This document shows positions 16,588-25,324 of a stretch of 33,508 nucleotides of DNA, in pieces. The notes under the pieces are model-generated. The model had not been told where the DNA came from. It did not search any database and saw only the letters and a list, made by a program, of their open reading frames with translations. The stretch's first letter is position 1, and every line of letters starts with the position of its first letter. This stretch comes from an uncultured Alphaproteobacteria bacterium (lineage in GTDB: Bacteria > Pseudomonadota > Alphaproteobacteria > Sphingomonadales > SMXR01): positions 1 through 33,508 of the forward strand of contig CAKZLM010000040.1 of assembly GCA_937126915.1 (NCBI GenBank). Direction: 5' to 3'. The position numbers and the translations under genes are program-made.

Positions 16588-17385
16588 ATGACCGATTGGC
16601 ACAAACCCACCTTTGAGCGCATTTTAGTGACCAACGATGATGGCATTAGTGCGGACGGCATCCAACATTTGGTGAAAATAGCCAAAGAATTATCAGATGA
16701 TGTCTGGGTTGTGGCACCTTTGTCTGAGCAAAGCGGGTCATCACATTCGCTGACTCTAACCAAACCGATGCGTATTTTGGAACGTGGTGAGCAAATCTTT
16801 GCGGTTAAAGGGACACCTACTGATTGTGTTATGTTGGGCGTGAATTACCTGCTGAAAGATAAAAAGCCTACGTTGGTTTTGTCAGGGGTAAATCGTGGCG
16901 CTAATTTGGGTGAAGACGTCACCTATTCAGGCACTGTCGCGGGGGCCATCGAGGGGGTGCTGGCGGGCATTCCAGCCATTGCCATTAGTCAATGTTTAGT
17001 GCCCGGTGATCGTAAAGGCAATTGGGACTTGGTTCACGAATATTTACCAAGCTTGATTAAACGTGTGGTCGAAAAAGGCTGGCCAAAAGATGTGTTTCTT
17101 AACATTAATATTCCCGCTGTTGAGGTGGGACAGGTAAAAGGCGTTCGCGTTACCCATCAAGGACAGCGTGATTTTGGTGGCTTGAAGATAGAAAAACGCG
17201 AAGACATGCGAGGGTTTCCTTATTATTGGTTTGGGTTGAAACGTAAGCAACAAGACTATGATAAAGGCACTGACCTGCATACTGTGTCGCATGATTATAT
17301 TAGTATCACGCCGATGCATGTGGACCTCACGCACTTTGAAACCCATGCGCGCTTAAAGGATGATCTTGATTGCGCTTTTGAATAA
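16588..17385 (+). CDS. surE: 5'-nucleotidase SurE
   Basis: This 265-aa metal-dependent phosphatase hydrolyses nucleoside 5'- and 3'-monophosphates and is linked to stationary-phase survival. The signature ILVTNDDGI (D17-D18) and PLSEQSGSSHSLTL supply the metal and phosphate site, with GVNRGANLGEDVTYSGTVAGA carrying the conserved Asn. The start follows the serS stop directly. In many proteobacteria a pcm gene (protein L-isoaspartyl methyltransferase) follows; here the next gene is the LysM/M23 lipoprotein after a 70-nt gap with no gene. Confidence 0.96.
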   Translation: MTDWHKPTFERILVTNDDGISADGIQHLVKIAKELSDDVWVVAPLSEQSGSSHSLTLTKPMRILERGEQIFAVKGTPTDCVMLGVNYLLKDKKPTLVLSGVNRGANLGEDVTYSGTVAGAIEGVLAGIPAIAISQCLVPGDRKGNWDLVHEYLPSLIKRVVEKGWPKDVFLNINIPAVEVGQVKGVRVTHQGQRDFGGLKIEKREDMRGFPYYWFGLKRKQQDYDKGTDLHTVSHDYISITPMHVDLTHFETHARLKDDLDCAFE

Positions 17386-17455
17386 TCCTTAAAACAACCG
17401 TTGTAGAGGCCATTTTTACTTTGATTATGCCACTAAGAACCATATAGTTTCTGCA

Positions 17456-18481
17456 ATGCTTATGTTTGATCGCCTTAAACAATCTAAATTGCTACTAGCT
17501 ACCTTGATGTTTGTCTTATTATCAGGGTGCTCAAACAGTTTTGTTCAACCTAACGGCTTTGTGTTTAAAGGCATTTTTCAAACTCCAAGCAAATCTGCGG
17601 GGAATGGAGGGCTGCAAGCCTCTATGCGTCCACAGATAAAGCCCACGAGAACCAGCCCAGAGCGTGGCTTTGCCGCGCATGTTACTGTTAGGCGAGGGGA
17701 TACCCTGTATTCCTTATCAAAATTGGCCAATGTCCCCATTAACGAGTTAATCTCAGCTAATGGTCTGCGCGCCCCCTATCAATTGAAAGCGGGGCAAACC
17801 ATCAACGTGCCTTTTGCTAGAACTCATAAGGTGAAACGCGGTGATACGCTTTCATCTTTAGCTACCCAATATGGGGTTAGTTTAAATACACTGGCTAAGG
17901 TTAATAATATTGCCCAACCTTATCGCATATCTGTCAATGATGAGTTGCTTATTCCGGGCCGTTATTTGGCAAACAAACAGGGTTCAACAAAGCCTACCAC
18001 AGGCAACAGGCAGCGCTCGGTTGTCCGTTCTACTCCTGCACAACAAAGACAAACCCAGCAATTAAGACGTAATTCATCCTCAAGGGTGGCGATACCAGCT
18101 CGCCAATCGGGCAAGTTCTTATGGCCTGTAAAGGGGCGTGTTATATCCAATTTTGGTGTTAAAGGCGGCGGCATTCAAAATGATGGCATTGATATTGCGG
18201 CGAGCGAAGGTGATGATGTTCGTGCCGCTGAGGCAGGTGTGGTAGCTTATGTAGATAATAATTTTGGTCTGTGGGGCCAATTAATTCTTATTAAGCATGC
18301 CGATAATTGGGTAAGCACCTATGCCCATTCATCGCGCATTTTGGTCAATATTGGCGACAGGGTAAAACGCGGACAGGTCATTGCGAAGGCTGGCAGTACG
18401 GGTGTTGCCAATCAGACAAAAGTTCATTTTGAACTGCGCCGAAATAAAAGAATCGTTAATCCAACGCGCTATCTTGAATAG
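17456..18481 (+). CDS. LysM/M23-domain lipoprotein, NlpD-like with degenerate active site
   Basis: This 341-aa protein has a lipoprotein signal (hydrophobic stretch then LLSGC), two LysM domains (about 75-119 and 124-168, both with VKRGDTL-type starts) for peptidoglycan binding, a Q/R/S-rich linker, and a C-terminal M23/LytM domain (about 220-341). The LytM site is incomplete: the first zinc histidine is N242 in NDGID, and the usual HxH is K-V-H324, whereas D246, the histidine of TYAHS and H324 are kept. This matches the NlpD/EnvC type, which activates amidases instead of cutting. The position after surE also fits NlpD. It probably helps cell separation at the outer membrane. No strong ribosome site is visible; the ATG at 17462 is an alternative start. 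Confidence 0.88.
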   Translation: MLMFDRLKQSKLLLATLMFVLLSGCSNSFVQPNGFVFKGIFQTPSKSAGNGGLQASMRPQIKPTRTSPERGFAAHVTVRRGDTLYSLSKLANVPINELISANGLRAPYQLKAGQTINVPFARTHKVKRGDTLSSLATQYGVSLNTLAKVNNIAQPYRISVNDELLIPGRYLANKQGSTKPTTGNRQRSVVRSTPAQQRQTQQLRRNSSSRVAIPARQSGKFLWPVKGRVISNFGVKGGGIQNDGIDIAASEGDDVRAAEAGVVAYVDNNFGLWGQLILIKHADNWVSTYAHSSRILVNIGDRVKRGQVIAKAGSTGVANQTKVHFELRRNKRIVNPTRYLE

Positions 18482-18649
18482 GTTGATTTGCGGCTTTGAA
18501 ACAATAAATTATCGAAAGCCCTTTTAACTTTACAAAGATTGCTTATATTGACCAAAGAGGCGGATTTCTGCGGGATTAATTGCATTTTTCCCATGAGGGG
18601 TTATAGTCCGAGCCAATTGACCTAAATGATTTACAAGAAGGAACAGGGT

Positions 18650-18997
18650 ATGTTTATTTCTGAAGCAATGGCACAGGCCGCTGGGGGTGCAGCAGGTGCT
18701 GGAGGCGGAAGCCTCATTGGTGGTTTAATGCCATTGATCATTATTTTCATTATCTTCTATTTTTTATTGATTCGGCCACAAAACAAACGCATGAAGCAAC
18801 ACCGTGAAATGATCGCGGCCGTTAAACGTGGTGACACCATTGTCACTTCTGGTGGTATTGTTGGTAAAGTTGTTCGTGTTCATGATGAAGAAAATGAAGT
18901 TAGCGCTGAAATTGCTGAAGGTGTAAAAGTTCGCATTGTGCGTAACACCATTGCTGACGTTCGTGTTAAAGGCGAACCACAAAAAGAAAACGACTAA
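18650..18997 (+). CDS. yajC: Preprotein translocase accessory subunit YajC
   Basis: This 115-aa small membrane protein accompanies SecDF. An alanine/glycine-rich N-terminus (FISEAMAQAAGG) is followed by one membrane helix (MPLIIIFIIFYFLLIRPQNK) with the hallmark RPQNKR, then a small basic beta domain (KRGDTIVTSGGIVGKV). The start is the ATG at 18650, about 8 nt behind AAGGAA; an in-frame ATG 24 nt upstream has no such site. A hairpin terminator follows before secD, so part of the transcripts may end here. Confidence 0.95.
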   Translation: MFISEAMAQAAGGAAGAGGGSLIGGLMPLIIIFIIFYFLLIRPQNKRMKQHREMIAAVKRGDTIVTSGGIVGKVVRVHDEENEVSAEIAEGVKVRIVRNTIADVRVKGEPQKEND

Positions 18998-19013
18998 ATA
19001 TCAAGAGAGACAA

Positions 19014-19044
19014 CAGCACCCAATTGCGGTGCTGATGTTTTTTT
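19014..19044 (+). terminator. Terminator or attenuator between yajC and secD
   Basis: A perfect 7-bp stem, CAGCACC (19014-19020) and GGTGCTG (19028-19034), with a 7-nt loop is followed at 3 nt by seven T residues (19038-19044). It lies between yajC and secD, genes that are usually co-transcribed, so it may only partly stop transcription and set the yajC:secDF ratio. Confidence 0.7.
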
Positions 19045-19109
19045 AAGTTATAAGTTTCGTGGGCAATTTAATTGTTTTTTGATTGTCCCACCCGTCTGGG
19101 GAAAGACGC

Positions 19110-20723
19110 ATGTTAAAATTTTCTAAATGGAAAACGACGCTAACCTTATTATTTTGCCTGTTTGGCATTTTAGGCTCGTTTCCAAACTTTTTGACTGAAG
19201 GGGAACGCGAAGACCTGCCTTCATGGATGCCTAACAGTGCTGTAACACTGGGTCTTGATCTTCAAGGTGGTGCACATCTATTGCTAGAAGTTGATGCTGA
19301 AAGCGTGGTGGCAGAGCGCGTTGAGAACCTGCTAGATGATGTTCGCAGAACCCTTCGTCAAGCCAGCCCAACGATTATGTATAGCAATTTAGAAGCTGAA
19401 GGTATGGCGGTTAAATTTAAACTGCGTGACCCCAATGATGAAGATCGCGCCATTGTTTTGCTGCGTCAACTGGCACAGCCATTGGCGTCTAACAATATTA
19501 TGGCTGTCGGGCGTTTGGATTTGGATGTTGATACAGGCGATGAAGACGGTGAAATCGTTGTTGCCCTCACTGAAGATGGCATTGAAGAGCGTCGTGTCAG
19601 TGCGGTTAGCCAAACGCTGGAGGTTATTCGTAACCGTATTGACCAGATGGGCACCAAAGAGCCAAGCATTCAACGCCAAGGCGATAGCCGCATTGTTGTG
19701 CAAGTGCCTGGTGTTCAAGACACAGCTCAAATTAAAAACATTCTACAAACCACTGCAAAAATGAGTTTTCATTTGGTTGATATGACCGCAACACCTGAGG
19801 ATATTAACTCTGGCCGCGTTGCCCCAGGCTCAATTGTGCGGGAAATGGCTGATGGTACAGGTAAAATTGCCATTCGTCGCCGCGCTGAATTAACCGGAGA
19901 AAACTTGGTTGATGCCCAAGGTACCTTTGATCAGCAAAATGGACGCCCCGTTGTGTCATTCCGTTTTGACAGCCGTGGTGCCCGCATCTTTGGTAAAATT
20001 ACGACCGAAAATGTCAACAGACGTTTTGCCATTGTATTGGACGATAAAGTTATCAGCGCGCCAAATATAAACAGTCCGATCTTAGGTGGTTCTGGCATTA
20101 TTTATGGCGGTTTTACCATTGAAACTGCTAATGACTTAGCGGTTCTGTTGCGTGCTGGTGCGTTACCCGCTGAAATTACCATTGAAGAAGAACGAAGTGT
20201 TGGTCCTGACCTTGGGGCCGATTCAATCGCGGCCGGTGAGCTTGCCGCCATTGTTGGTATGTTGGGAGTTCTGGTTTATATGGTTCTTTCTTACGGTGTT
20301 GTTGGGTTGCTGGCTGATGTAGCGTTGATATTCAATATTGCGCTTATTTTGGCGCTCTTATCCACCCTTGGCGCCACCCTAACATTGCCGGGTATCGCGG
20401 GTATTGTGCTAACCATTGGTATGGCGGTGGATGCCAACGTGCTGGTGTTTGAGCGGGTCAGGGAAGAGCTTGGCAATGGCATGAAAGCCTATAAAGCCAT
20501 TGAAACTGGATACCAGCAAGCATTAAGCACAATTTTGGATGCCAACATCACCACGCTTATTGCGGCGATCATTCTGTTCCAGTTTGGTTCTGGTCCGATT
20601 AAGGGTTTCGCTGTGACACTGGCCATCGGTATTTTCACATCTGTCTTTACGGCTGTTGTGCTTACCCGACTGTTTATCAGTTGGTGGATCACAAAGCGTA
20701 AATCAGACACAATCACATTATAA
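19110..20723 (+). CDS. secD: Protein translocase subunit SecD
   Basis: This 537-aa RND-family membrane protein, with SecF, uses the proton gradient to pull secreted proteins out of the SecYEG channel. Marks are LGLDLQGGAHLLLEVD after the first membrane helix, the large periplasmic domain (about residues 60-360), ISAPNINSPILGGSGII, and the C-terminal five-helix bundle with GMAVDANVLVFERVREEL. The ATG at 19110 (MLKFSKWKTTL) has GGGGAAAG just upstream and gives the usual length; a TTG 27 nt earlier is unlikely. secF follows after 14 nt. Confidence 0.95.
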   Translation: MLKFSKWKTTLTLLFCLFGILGSFPNFLTEGEREDLPSWMPNSAVTLGLDLQGGAHLLLEVDAESVVAERVENLLDDVRRTLRQASPTIMYSNLEAEGMAVKFKLRDPNDEDRAIVLLRQLAQPLASNNIMAVGRLDLDVDTGDEDGEIVVALTEDGIEERRVSAVSQTLEVIRNRIDQMGTKEPSIQRQGDSRIVVQVPGVQDTAQIKNILQTTAKMSFHLVDMTATPEDINSGRVAPGSIVREMADGTGKIAIRRRAELTGENLVDAQGTFDQQNGRPVVSFRFDSRGARIFGKITTENVNRRFAIVLDDKVISAPNINSPILGGSGIIYGGFTIETANDLAVLLRAGALPAEITIEEERSVGPDLGADSIAAGELAAIVGMLGVLVYMVLSYGVVGLLADVALIFNIALILALLSTLGATLTLPGIAGIVLTIGMAVDANVLVFERVREELGNGMKAYKAIETGYQQALSTILDANITTLIAAIILFQFGSGPIKGFAVTLAIGIFTSVFTAVVLTRLFISWWITKRKSDTITL

Positions 20724-20737
20724 AGGGGAGAAGGATT

Positions 20738-21691
20738 ATGTTGTTAAAACTGGTTCCTGATAATACCACCATTCCTTTTCTCAACGGAAAGAAAATTGCC
20801 GCAATCTTTTCAACTTTGATGATTATTGCGTCATTGGGAATATTTTTTAGTAAGGGCCTTAATTTAGGGATTGATTTTAAAGGCGGTATTACCCTTGAAA
20901 TTGGCACCCAAACTGAGGCTGATGTGGCTTTATTCCGCTCAACCATTGAGCCTTTGGGGCTTGGTGAGGTTGCCATACAAGAGTTTGGTGATAGCGGTCG
21001 TGAGGTTTTGATTAAAATCGAGTCTCAACCAGCTGATGAAGAAGCGGGTATTAACGCTGCCCAAGCGCAACAAATTGCTATTGAAAAAGTGCAAGGCGCT
21101 TTGGCAGAGGTTATGGATGGCCTAAGCTATCGCCGTGTTAACTTTGTTGGACCGAAAGTGAGTGGGGAACTAATCGTTGATGGCTTAAATTCCGTTCTAT
21201 TCGCTATTGGCGCGGTCCTTTTGTATATTTGGGTACGGTTTGAGTGGCAATTTGGCTTGGGCGCTGTGATTGCCTTGGTTCACGATGTTATTTTAACAGT
21301 GGGATTTTTCTCAATCACCCAGCTTGAATTTAACCTTTCCATTATCGCGGCAATCCTAACCATTGTGGGTTATTCCTTGAACGATACCGTGGTTGTTTAT
21401 GACCGTGTACGCGAAAACTTGCGCAAATTTACTCAAATGGAGTTGGGTGATCTATTAAACATGTCCTTAAACAGCACCTTAAACCGGACTGTCATGACAT
21501 CTTTAACCACTCTTTTGGCACTAATAGCGCTTTATTTCCTTGGAGGCCCTGTTATCCAAGGCTTTACAGCGGCCATGATCTGGGGCGTTTTTGTGGGTAC
21601 TTATTCATCTGTTTTCATCGCGGTTCCAGCGCTTGAGTTTATGAATTTAGAGCGCACCGTCTTTGAAGAGGTTGAAGATGAAATGCCATAA
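20738..21691 (+). CDS. secF: Protein translocase subunit SecF
   Basis: This 317-aa partner of SecD has six hydrophobic segments. The family motifs are LGIDFKGGITLEI after the first helix, RRVNFVGPKVSGEL, and YSLNDTVVVYDRVRENL in the central helices, followed by the conserved LNRTVMTSLTTLLALIAL. GGGGAGAAGGA lies directly upstream of the ATG. It is probably translated together with secD. Confidence 0.96.
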   Translation: MLLKLVPDNTTIPFLNGKKIAAIFSTLMIIASLGIFFSKGLNLGIDFKGGITLEIGTQTEADVALFRSTIEPLGLGEVAIQEFGDSGREVLIKIESQPADEEAGINAAQAQQIAIEKVQGALAEVMDGLSYRRVNFVGPKVSGELIVDGLNSVLFAIGAVLLYIWVRFEWQFGLGAVIALVHDVILTVGFFSITQLEFNLSIIAAILTIVGYSLNDTVVVYDRVRENLRKFTQMELGDLLNMSLNSTLNRTVMTSLTTLLALIALYFLGGPVIQGFTAAMIWGVFVGTYSSVFIAVPALEFMNLERTVFEEVEDEMP

Positions 21692-21712
21692 TCTGGTTGA
21701 AAGGCATATTTT

Positions 21713-22096
21713 ATGCAATTTCGCGAAGAATTAACCGATAAAACGAAATACACCATAACAGCATACGGTGATGGGGGATTTCGTATTCAAGATCGTCGTG
21801 TTGAGGGGGCTATTGCGCTTTCAGCTCATGAGCTTATTCAGGTTGATGGAGATAGTCTGGAAAGCCTTGATCAAAAGGCTTTATCGGAATTTTTAGCAAA
21901 AATTGCTGACAACATTGATGTCTTTCTCATTGGCTGTGGCGCGCAAATAACGGTTGTTCCTGTTGTTCTGCAAAACCTACTGATGAAATATAAGCTTAGC
22001 TTTGATCAAATGGATAGCGGTGCGGCGTGTAGAACCTATAATGTTTTACAGCAAGAAGAGCGCCGCGTGGCTGCCATTATCTTGCCTGTGAATTAA
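21713..22096 (+). CDS. Mth938-like (DUF498) protein
   Basis: This 127-aa protein belongs to the Mth938/DUF498 family (related to human NDUFAF3 and the E6 protein). Visible are the central FLIGCGAQITVVPVVLQNLL, where the family has a LILGTG-like turn, and the later MDSGAACRTYNVLQQEERRVAAIILP. In alphaproteobacteria it very often follows secF, as here (21 nt gap). The mitochondrial relative helps assemble respiratory complex I; a similar role here is an inference. A terminator follows the gene. Confidence 0.88.
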   Translation: MQFREELTDKTKYTITAYGDGGFRIQDRRVEGAIALSAHELIQVDGDSLESLDQKALSEFLAKIADNIDVFLIGCGAQITVVPVVLQNLLMKYKLSFDQMDSGAACRTYNVLQQEERRVAAIILPVN

Positions 22097-22108
22097 ACAA
22101 TTAAATGA

Positions 22109-22134
22109 CAAGCATGGATAATGCTTGAATTTTT
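22109..22134 (+). terminator. Terminator of the secDF-DUF498 operon
   Basis: A perfect 7-bp stem, CAAGCAT (22109-22115) and ATGCTTG (22121-22127), with loop GGATA is followed by AATTTTT. It is 12 nt behind the DUF498 stop and before glpX, so glpX is read from its own promoter in 22135-22204. Confidence 0.75.
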
Positions 22135-22204
22135 AGTGAAAATGCTTAAAAGCAGAACCTAAATTTAATACAGTTTTTTACCTATTACCATATGAGGAAA
22201 CCTA

Positions 22205-23167
22205 ATGACTGATAATACCCCTATGGAACGTGTCCTTACTCTTGAAATCGTTCGTGCTTGTGAGCAAGCTGCTATTGCCGCAGCTGATTGGATTGGTCGT
22301 GGCGACAACAAAGCGGCTGATGCTGCGGCTGTTGAAGCCATGCGTAACGCTTTCAATAAAATTGACATGGATGGTACAGTTGTTATCGGTGAGGGCGAAC
22401 GCGATGAAGCGCCAATGCTTTACATCGGTGAAAAAGTTGGAACCGGCAAAGGCGAGGCGATTGATATTGCCCTTGACCCGCTTGAAGGTACAACAATCAC
22501 CGCTAAGGGTTCTACCGATGCCCTTGCCGTTGTAGCGTTTGCCCGTAAAGGCAACTTATTAAACGCGCCTGATACGTACATGGAAAAAATTGCTGTTGGC
22601 CCTGGTTTGCCAGAAGGTATTATTGATCTTGATAAAACATCTGCTGAAAATGCGCAGGCTATTGCTGATGCAAAAGGTGTTGATATTAAAGATATCACTT
22701 GTTGTGTTCTTGATCGCCCACGTCACAGCCAAATCATTGATGATCTACGTGCGGCTGGTTGTCGTGTGAAATTGATCCCTGATGGTGATGTTGCAGGCGC
22801 AATGCAGTCTGCCATGCCGGGTACTGGTGTTGATTTCTACATGGGTACTGGTGGTGCGCCTGAGGGCGTTTTGGCGGCTGCTGGTCTGCGTTGTTTGGGA
22901 GGTCAATTCCAAGGTCGTTTGGTTTTCCGTAATGATGACGAACGCGCCCGCGCGGCTAAATGGGGCATCACTGACCTTAATCGCAAATATAACCGTGATG
23001 ATCTTGCCAGTGGTGATGTTATTTTCGCCGCAACTGGTGTTACCAACGGTGTTTGGGTTCGTGGCGTAGAGAAAAGCGAGTTTGGGGGGCTACGCACAGA
23101 AACCTTGGTAATGCGTTCTCACACCAAAACAATTCGTCGTATTGCCACTGATCATTCAGCGGAATAG
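22205..23167 (+). CDS. glpX: Class II fructose-1,6-bisphosphatase
   Basis: This 320-aa GlpX-type enzyme hydrolyses fructose 1,6-bisphosphate in gluconeogenesis. The metal and phosphate motifs are VIGEGERDEAPMLYIGE and ALDPLEGTTITAKG. The later GTGGAPEGVLAAAGLRCLGG and FAATGVTNGVWVRGV are also family standard. GAGGAAA lies about 5 nt before the ATG. recJ begins 3 nt after the stop. In many alphaproteobacteria homoserine dehydrogenase (hom) precedes glpX-recJ; it is not present here. Confidence 0.96.
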   Translation: MTDNTPMERVLTLEIVRACEQAAIAAADWIGRGDNKAADAAAVEAMRNAFNKIDMDGTVVIGEGERDEAPMLYIGEKVGTGKGEAIDIALDPLEGTTITAKGSTDALAVVAFARKGNLLNAPDTYMEKIAVGPGLPEGIIDLDKTSAENAQAIADAKGVDIKDITCCVLDRPRHSQIIDDLRAAGCRVKLIPDGDVAGAMQSAMPGTGVDFYMGTGGAPEGVLAAAGLRCLGGQFQGRLVFRNDDERARAAKWGITDLNRKYNRDDLASGDVIFAATGVTNGVWVRGVEKSEFGGLRTETLVMRSHTKTIRRIATDHSAE

Positions 23168-23170
23168 TCT

Positions 23171-24973
23171 ATGACAGGAAACACCGATCAAGCTGACTTT
23201 TTGTTTGGTGTTGAAAACTCATTAATGGGGCGTGCCTGGATGGTGCGCCCTTTTGATATGCGCGAGGCATTGGCTATTAGTCAGCGCTTTGACCTACCTG
23301 AAATTGTTGGGCGATTATTAGCTGCCCGCGGTCAAACGATTGATACCACAGAAACTTTTCTTAACCCAAGTATAAAAGAATGCATGCCTGACCCTTCTGT
23401 TATGCGGGATATGGATAAGGCTGCAGATATATTATCTGATGCCGTTCTTAATGATCAAACAATCGCGATTTTTGGCGATTATGACGTTGACGGGGCAACA
23501 TCAACTAGCCTTTTGATAACTTATTTAGGGCATCTTGGCGTTAAAACGCTGTATTATATCCCTGATCGGCAAAAAGAAGGCTATGGCCCAAATAGTGCGG
23601 CCTTTCAGTCATTAAAACAACAAGGGGCTGATGTCATTATTACGGTTGATTGTGGGATCATGTCTTTCGAGCCCGTTCAAACCGCTAAAGATTTGGGCTT
23701 AAAGGTTATCATTGTTGATCACCATAAAGCTGAAACAGATTTGCCTGTGGCTGATGCCATCGTAAACCCCAATCGATTGGATGATAACAGTGGTCTTGGT
23801 ATGTTGGCGGCGGTTGGTGTTACCTTTATGTTAATCGTGGCACTAAACCGTAGTTTGCGGCAAAAAGATCGCTTTAATAAAAATACGCAAGCTCCTAATA
23901 TTCTTAGGTTATTAGATGTTGTGGCATTAGGAACCGTTTGTGATATTGTGCCATTAATGGGTTTAAACAGGGTTTTTGTTAAACAGGGATTGAAGCAATT
24001 GGCCCTTCGACAAAATATTGGTTTAACGGCGCTTTCGGATCAAGCTGGGTTAGATCAAAAGCCAACGCCCTATCATTTAGGGTTTGTTTTGGGGCCAAGA
24101 ATAAACGCTGGTGGGCGTGTTGGGAAAGCCAGCATGGGGACGGATTTATTGGTTAATAATCAGCCTGAAACGGCCATGCAACTGGCTGTTCAGTTAGCAA
24201 ACTTCAATGATGAGCGAAAAGAAATTGAAGCAGGAGTCGAAAATGATGCTTTATCATCTATTTTTGATGAGGTTGGTATGGGCAATGCACCATGGCCAGC
24301 GGTGATGATCTTAGGTGAGGGGTGGCACAGTGGGGTAATAGGCATTGTTGCCAGCCGTTTAAAAGACCGCTTTAACCGCCCAACGCTGGTATGCAGCGAA
24401 GACCAAGAAGGGGTGATTAAAGGGTCTGCTAGATCAATAACAGGGGTTGATATTGGTGCCATCATCTTAGAAGCACGTCACAAAGGCTTAATCGAGGCTG
24501 GTGGCGGACATGCCATGGCAGCAGGTGTTACCTTAAACAGGCAGCAATATGAGGGCTTTAAAGCCTTTTTTATGACAAAGATTGAAGATGCTGTTGCTTT
24601 GGCATTGAAAGAGCAAGTAACCCATGTTGATGGTTTGTTGACTATATCAGGTATTACGGGTGAGTTAATCGACCAAATTGATGAATTAGAACCTTTTGGG
24701 GTCGGTAATCCGGGGCCTAAATTTGCGATTGCCAATTGCAAGGTGTCAAAGGCGGATATTATTGGTGGTAATCATGTTAGGGTTTTCCTAGAGGGGCCGG
24801 AGGGTGGTCGCATAAAAGCAATGGCGTTTCGTTCGGCTGATTCTGATCTTGGCTCTACACTTTTGGCAAATCAGGGTAAAAAGTTTCATGTCATTGGCAA
24901 AATAAAACGCGATACTTGGATGGGCCGCGATGGCGTTGAAATGACCATTGATGACGCCGTTTTACTAAGCTAA
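23171..24973 (+). CDS. recJ: Single-stranded-DNA-specific exonuclease RecJ
   Basis: This 600-aa DHH-family 5'-3' exonuclease acts in recombination and mismatch repair. The catalytic motifs are IAIFGDYDVDGATSTSLL, VIITVDCGIMS, and VIIVDHHKAE (the DHH). The DHHA1 domain follows with EAGGGHAMAAGVTL, and an OB-fold domain ends the protein (from about residue 490). An N-terminal FLNPSIKECMPDPSVMRDM is typical. It is 3 nt behind glpX and probably co-transcribed with it. Confidence 0.96.
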   Translation: MTGNTDQADFLFGVENSLMGRAWMVRPFDMREALAISQRFDLPEIVGRLLAARGQTIDTTETFLNPSIKECMPDPSVMRDMDKAADILSDAVLNDQTIAIFGDYDVDGATSTSLLITYLGHLGVKTLYYIPDRQKEGYGPNSAAFQSLKQQGADVIITVDCGIMSFEPVQTAKDLGLKVIIVDHHKAETDLPVADAIVNPNRLDDNSGLGMLAAVGVTFMLIVALNRSLRQKDRFNKNTQAPNILRLLDVVALGTVCDIVPLMGLNRVFVKQGLKQLALRQNIGLTALSDQAGLDQKPTPYHLGFVLGPRINAGGRVGKASMGTDLLVNNQPETAMQLAVQLANFNDERKEIEAGVENDALSSIFDEVGMGNAPWPAVMILGEGWHSGVIGIVASRLKDRFNRPTLVCSEDQEGVIKGSARSITGVDIGAIILEARHKGLIEAGGGHAMAAGVTLNRQQYEGFKAFFMTKIEDAVALALKEQVTHVDGLLTISGITGELIDQIDELEPFGVGNPGPKFAIANCKVSKADIIGGNHVRVFLEGPEGGRIKAMAFRSADSDLGSTLLANQGKKFHVIGKIKRDTWMGRDGVEMTIDDAVLLS

Positions 24974-25072
24974 TCCAAGGTGGTGGCGGCTTATGGCAAG
25001 GGTATGATGCCCTTAATTGTTACAAAAAAAACCCCGAAATAAAATTAATTGCTAAAAATATGAAAAAAGTCA

Positions 25073-25101
25073 TTGACGCTATCACATTCTGCCGCTAAAA
25101 C
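25073..25101 (+). promoter_or_regulatory. Candidate promoter of the tRNA-Glu gene
   Basis: TTGACG (25073-25078, five of six matches) is followed after 17 bp by TAAAAC (25096-25101). The sequence after the -10 (GCCCCTCGC) is GC-rich, as in the discriminators of stringently controlled stable RNA promoters. The tRNA begins about 43 nt downstream, leaving a 5' leader for RNase P. Confidence 0.5.
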
Positions 25102-25143
25102 GCCCCTCGCAAACGGTGCTCAACGCCGCTTGCAACTGGTGAT

Positions 25144-25219
25144 GGCCCCTTCGTCTAGTGGCCTAGGACGCGGCCCTTTCACGGCTGAAACACGGGTTCG
25201 AGTCCCGTAGGGGTCACCA
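25144..25219 (+). tRNA. tRNA-Glu (anticodon UUC)
   Basis: This is a complete 76-nt cloverleaf. The acceptor stem is GGCCCCT (25144-25150) with AGGGGTC (25209-25215), one G-U pair. The D arm has TCTAGTGGCCTAGGA. The anticodon stem is CGGCC/GGCTG with loop CTTTCAC, placing TTC at 25178-25180. The T arm is CGGGTTCGAGTCCCG. The 3' CCA is encoded. It stands alone with its own promoter and terminator. Confidence 0.97.
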
Positions 25220-25233
25220 AACCATCTTTCAAG

Positions 25234-25263
25234 AAACCCAGCTTTTTATAGCTGGGTTTTTTT
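25234..25263 (+). terminator. Rho-independent terminator of tRNA-Glu
   Basis: A 10-bp stem (AAACCCAGCT 25234-25243, AGCTGGGTTT 25250-25259) with loop TTTTAT is followed by T residues through 25263. It lies 15 nt behind the tRNA 3' end. Confidence 0.85.
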
Positions 25264-25324
25264 GTGTCTAATTTTCTTACTCTCAAATAGACTTAAACAC
25301 TTGTAAATCAGTGATAAAACGAGT

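Noticed and set aside
18492-18520. GGCTTT/AAAGCC hairpin after the LysM/M23 gene as a terminator.
   Set aside because: Six base pairs around a 17-nt loop with an interrupted T stretch is too weak to call.
22230-22535. A 101-codon plus-strand frame inside glpX.
   Set aside because: It lies wholly in a second frame of a clear enzyme gene and has no ribosome site.
24998-25014. AAGGG/CCCTT hairpin after recJ as a terminator.
   Set aside because: The stem is only 5 bp and is followed by AATTGTT and A residues, not a T run.
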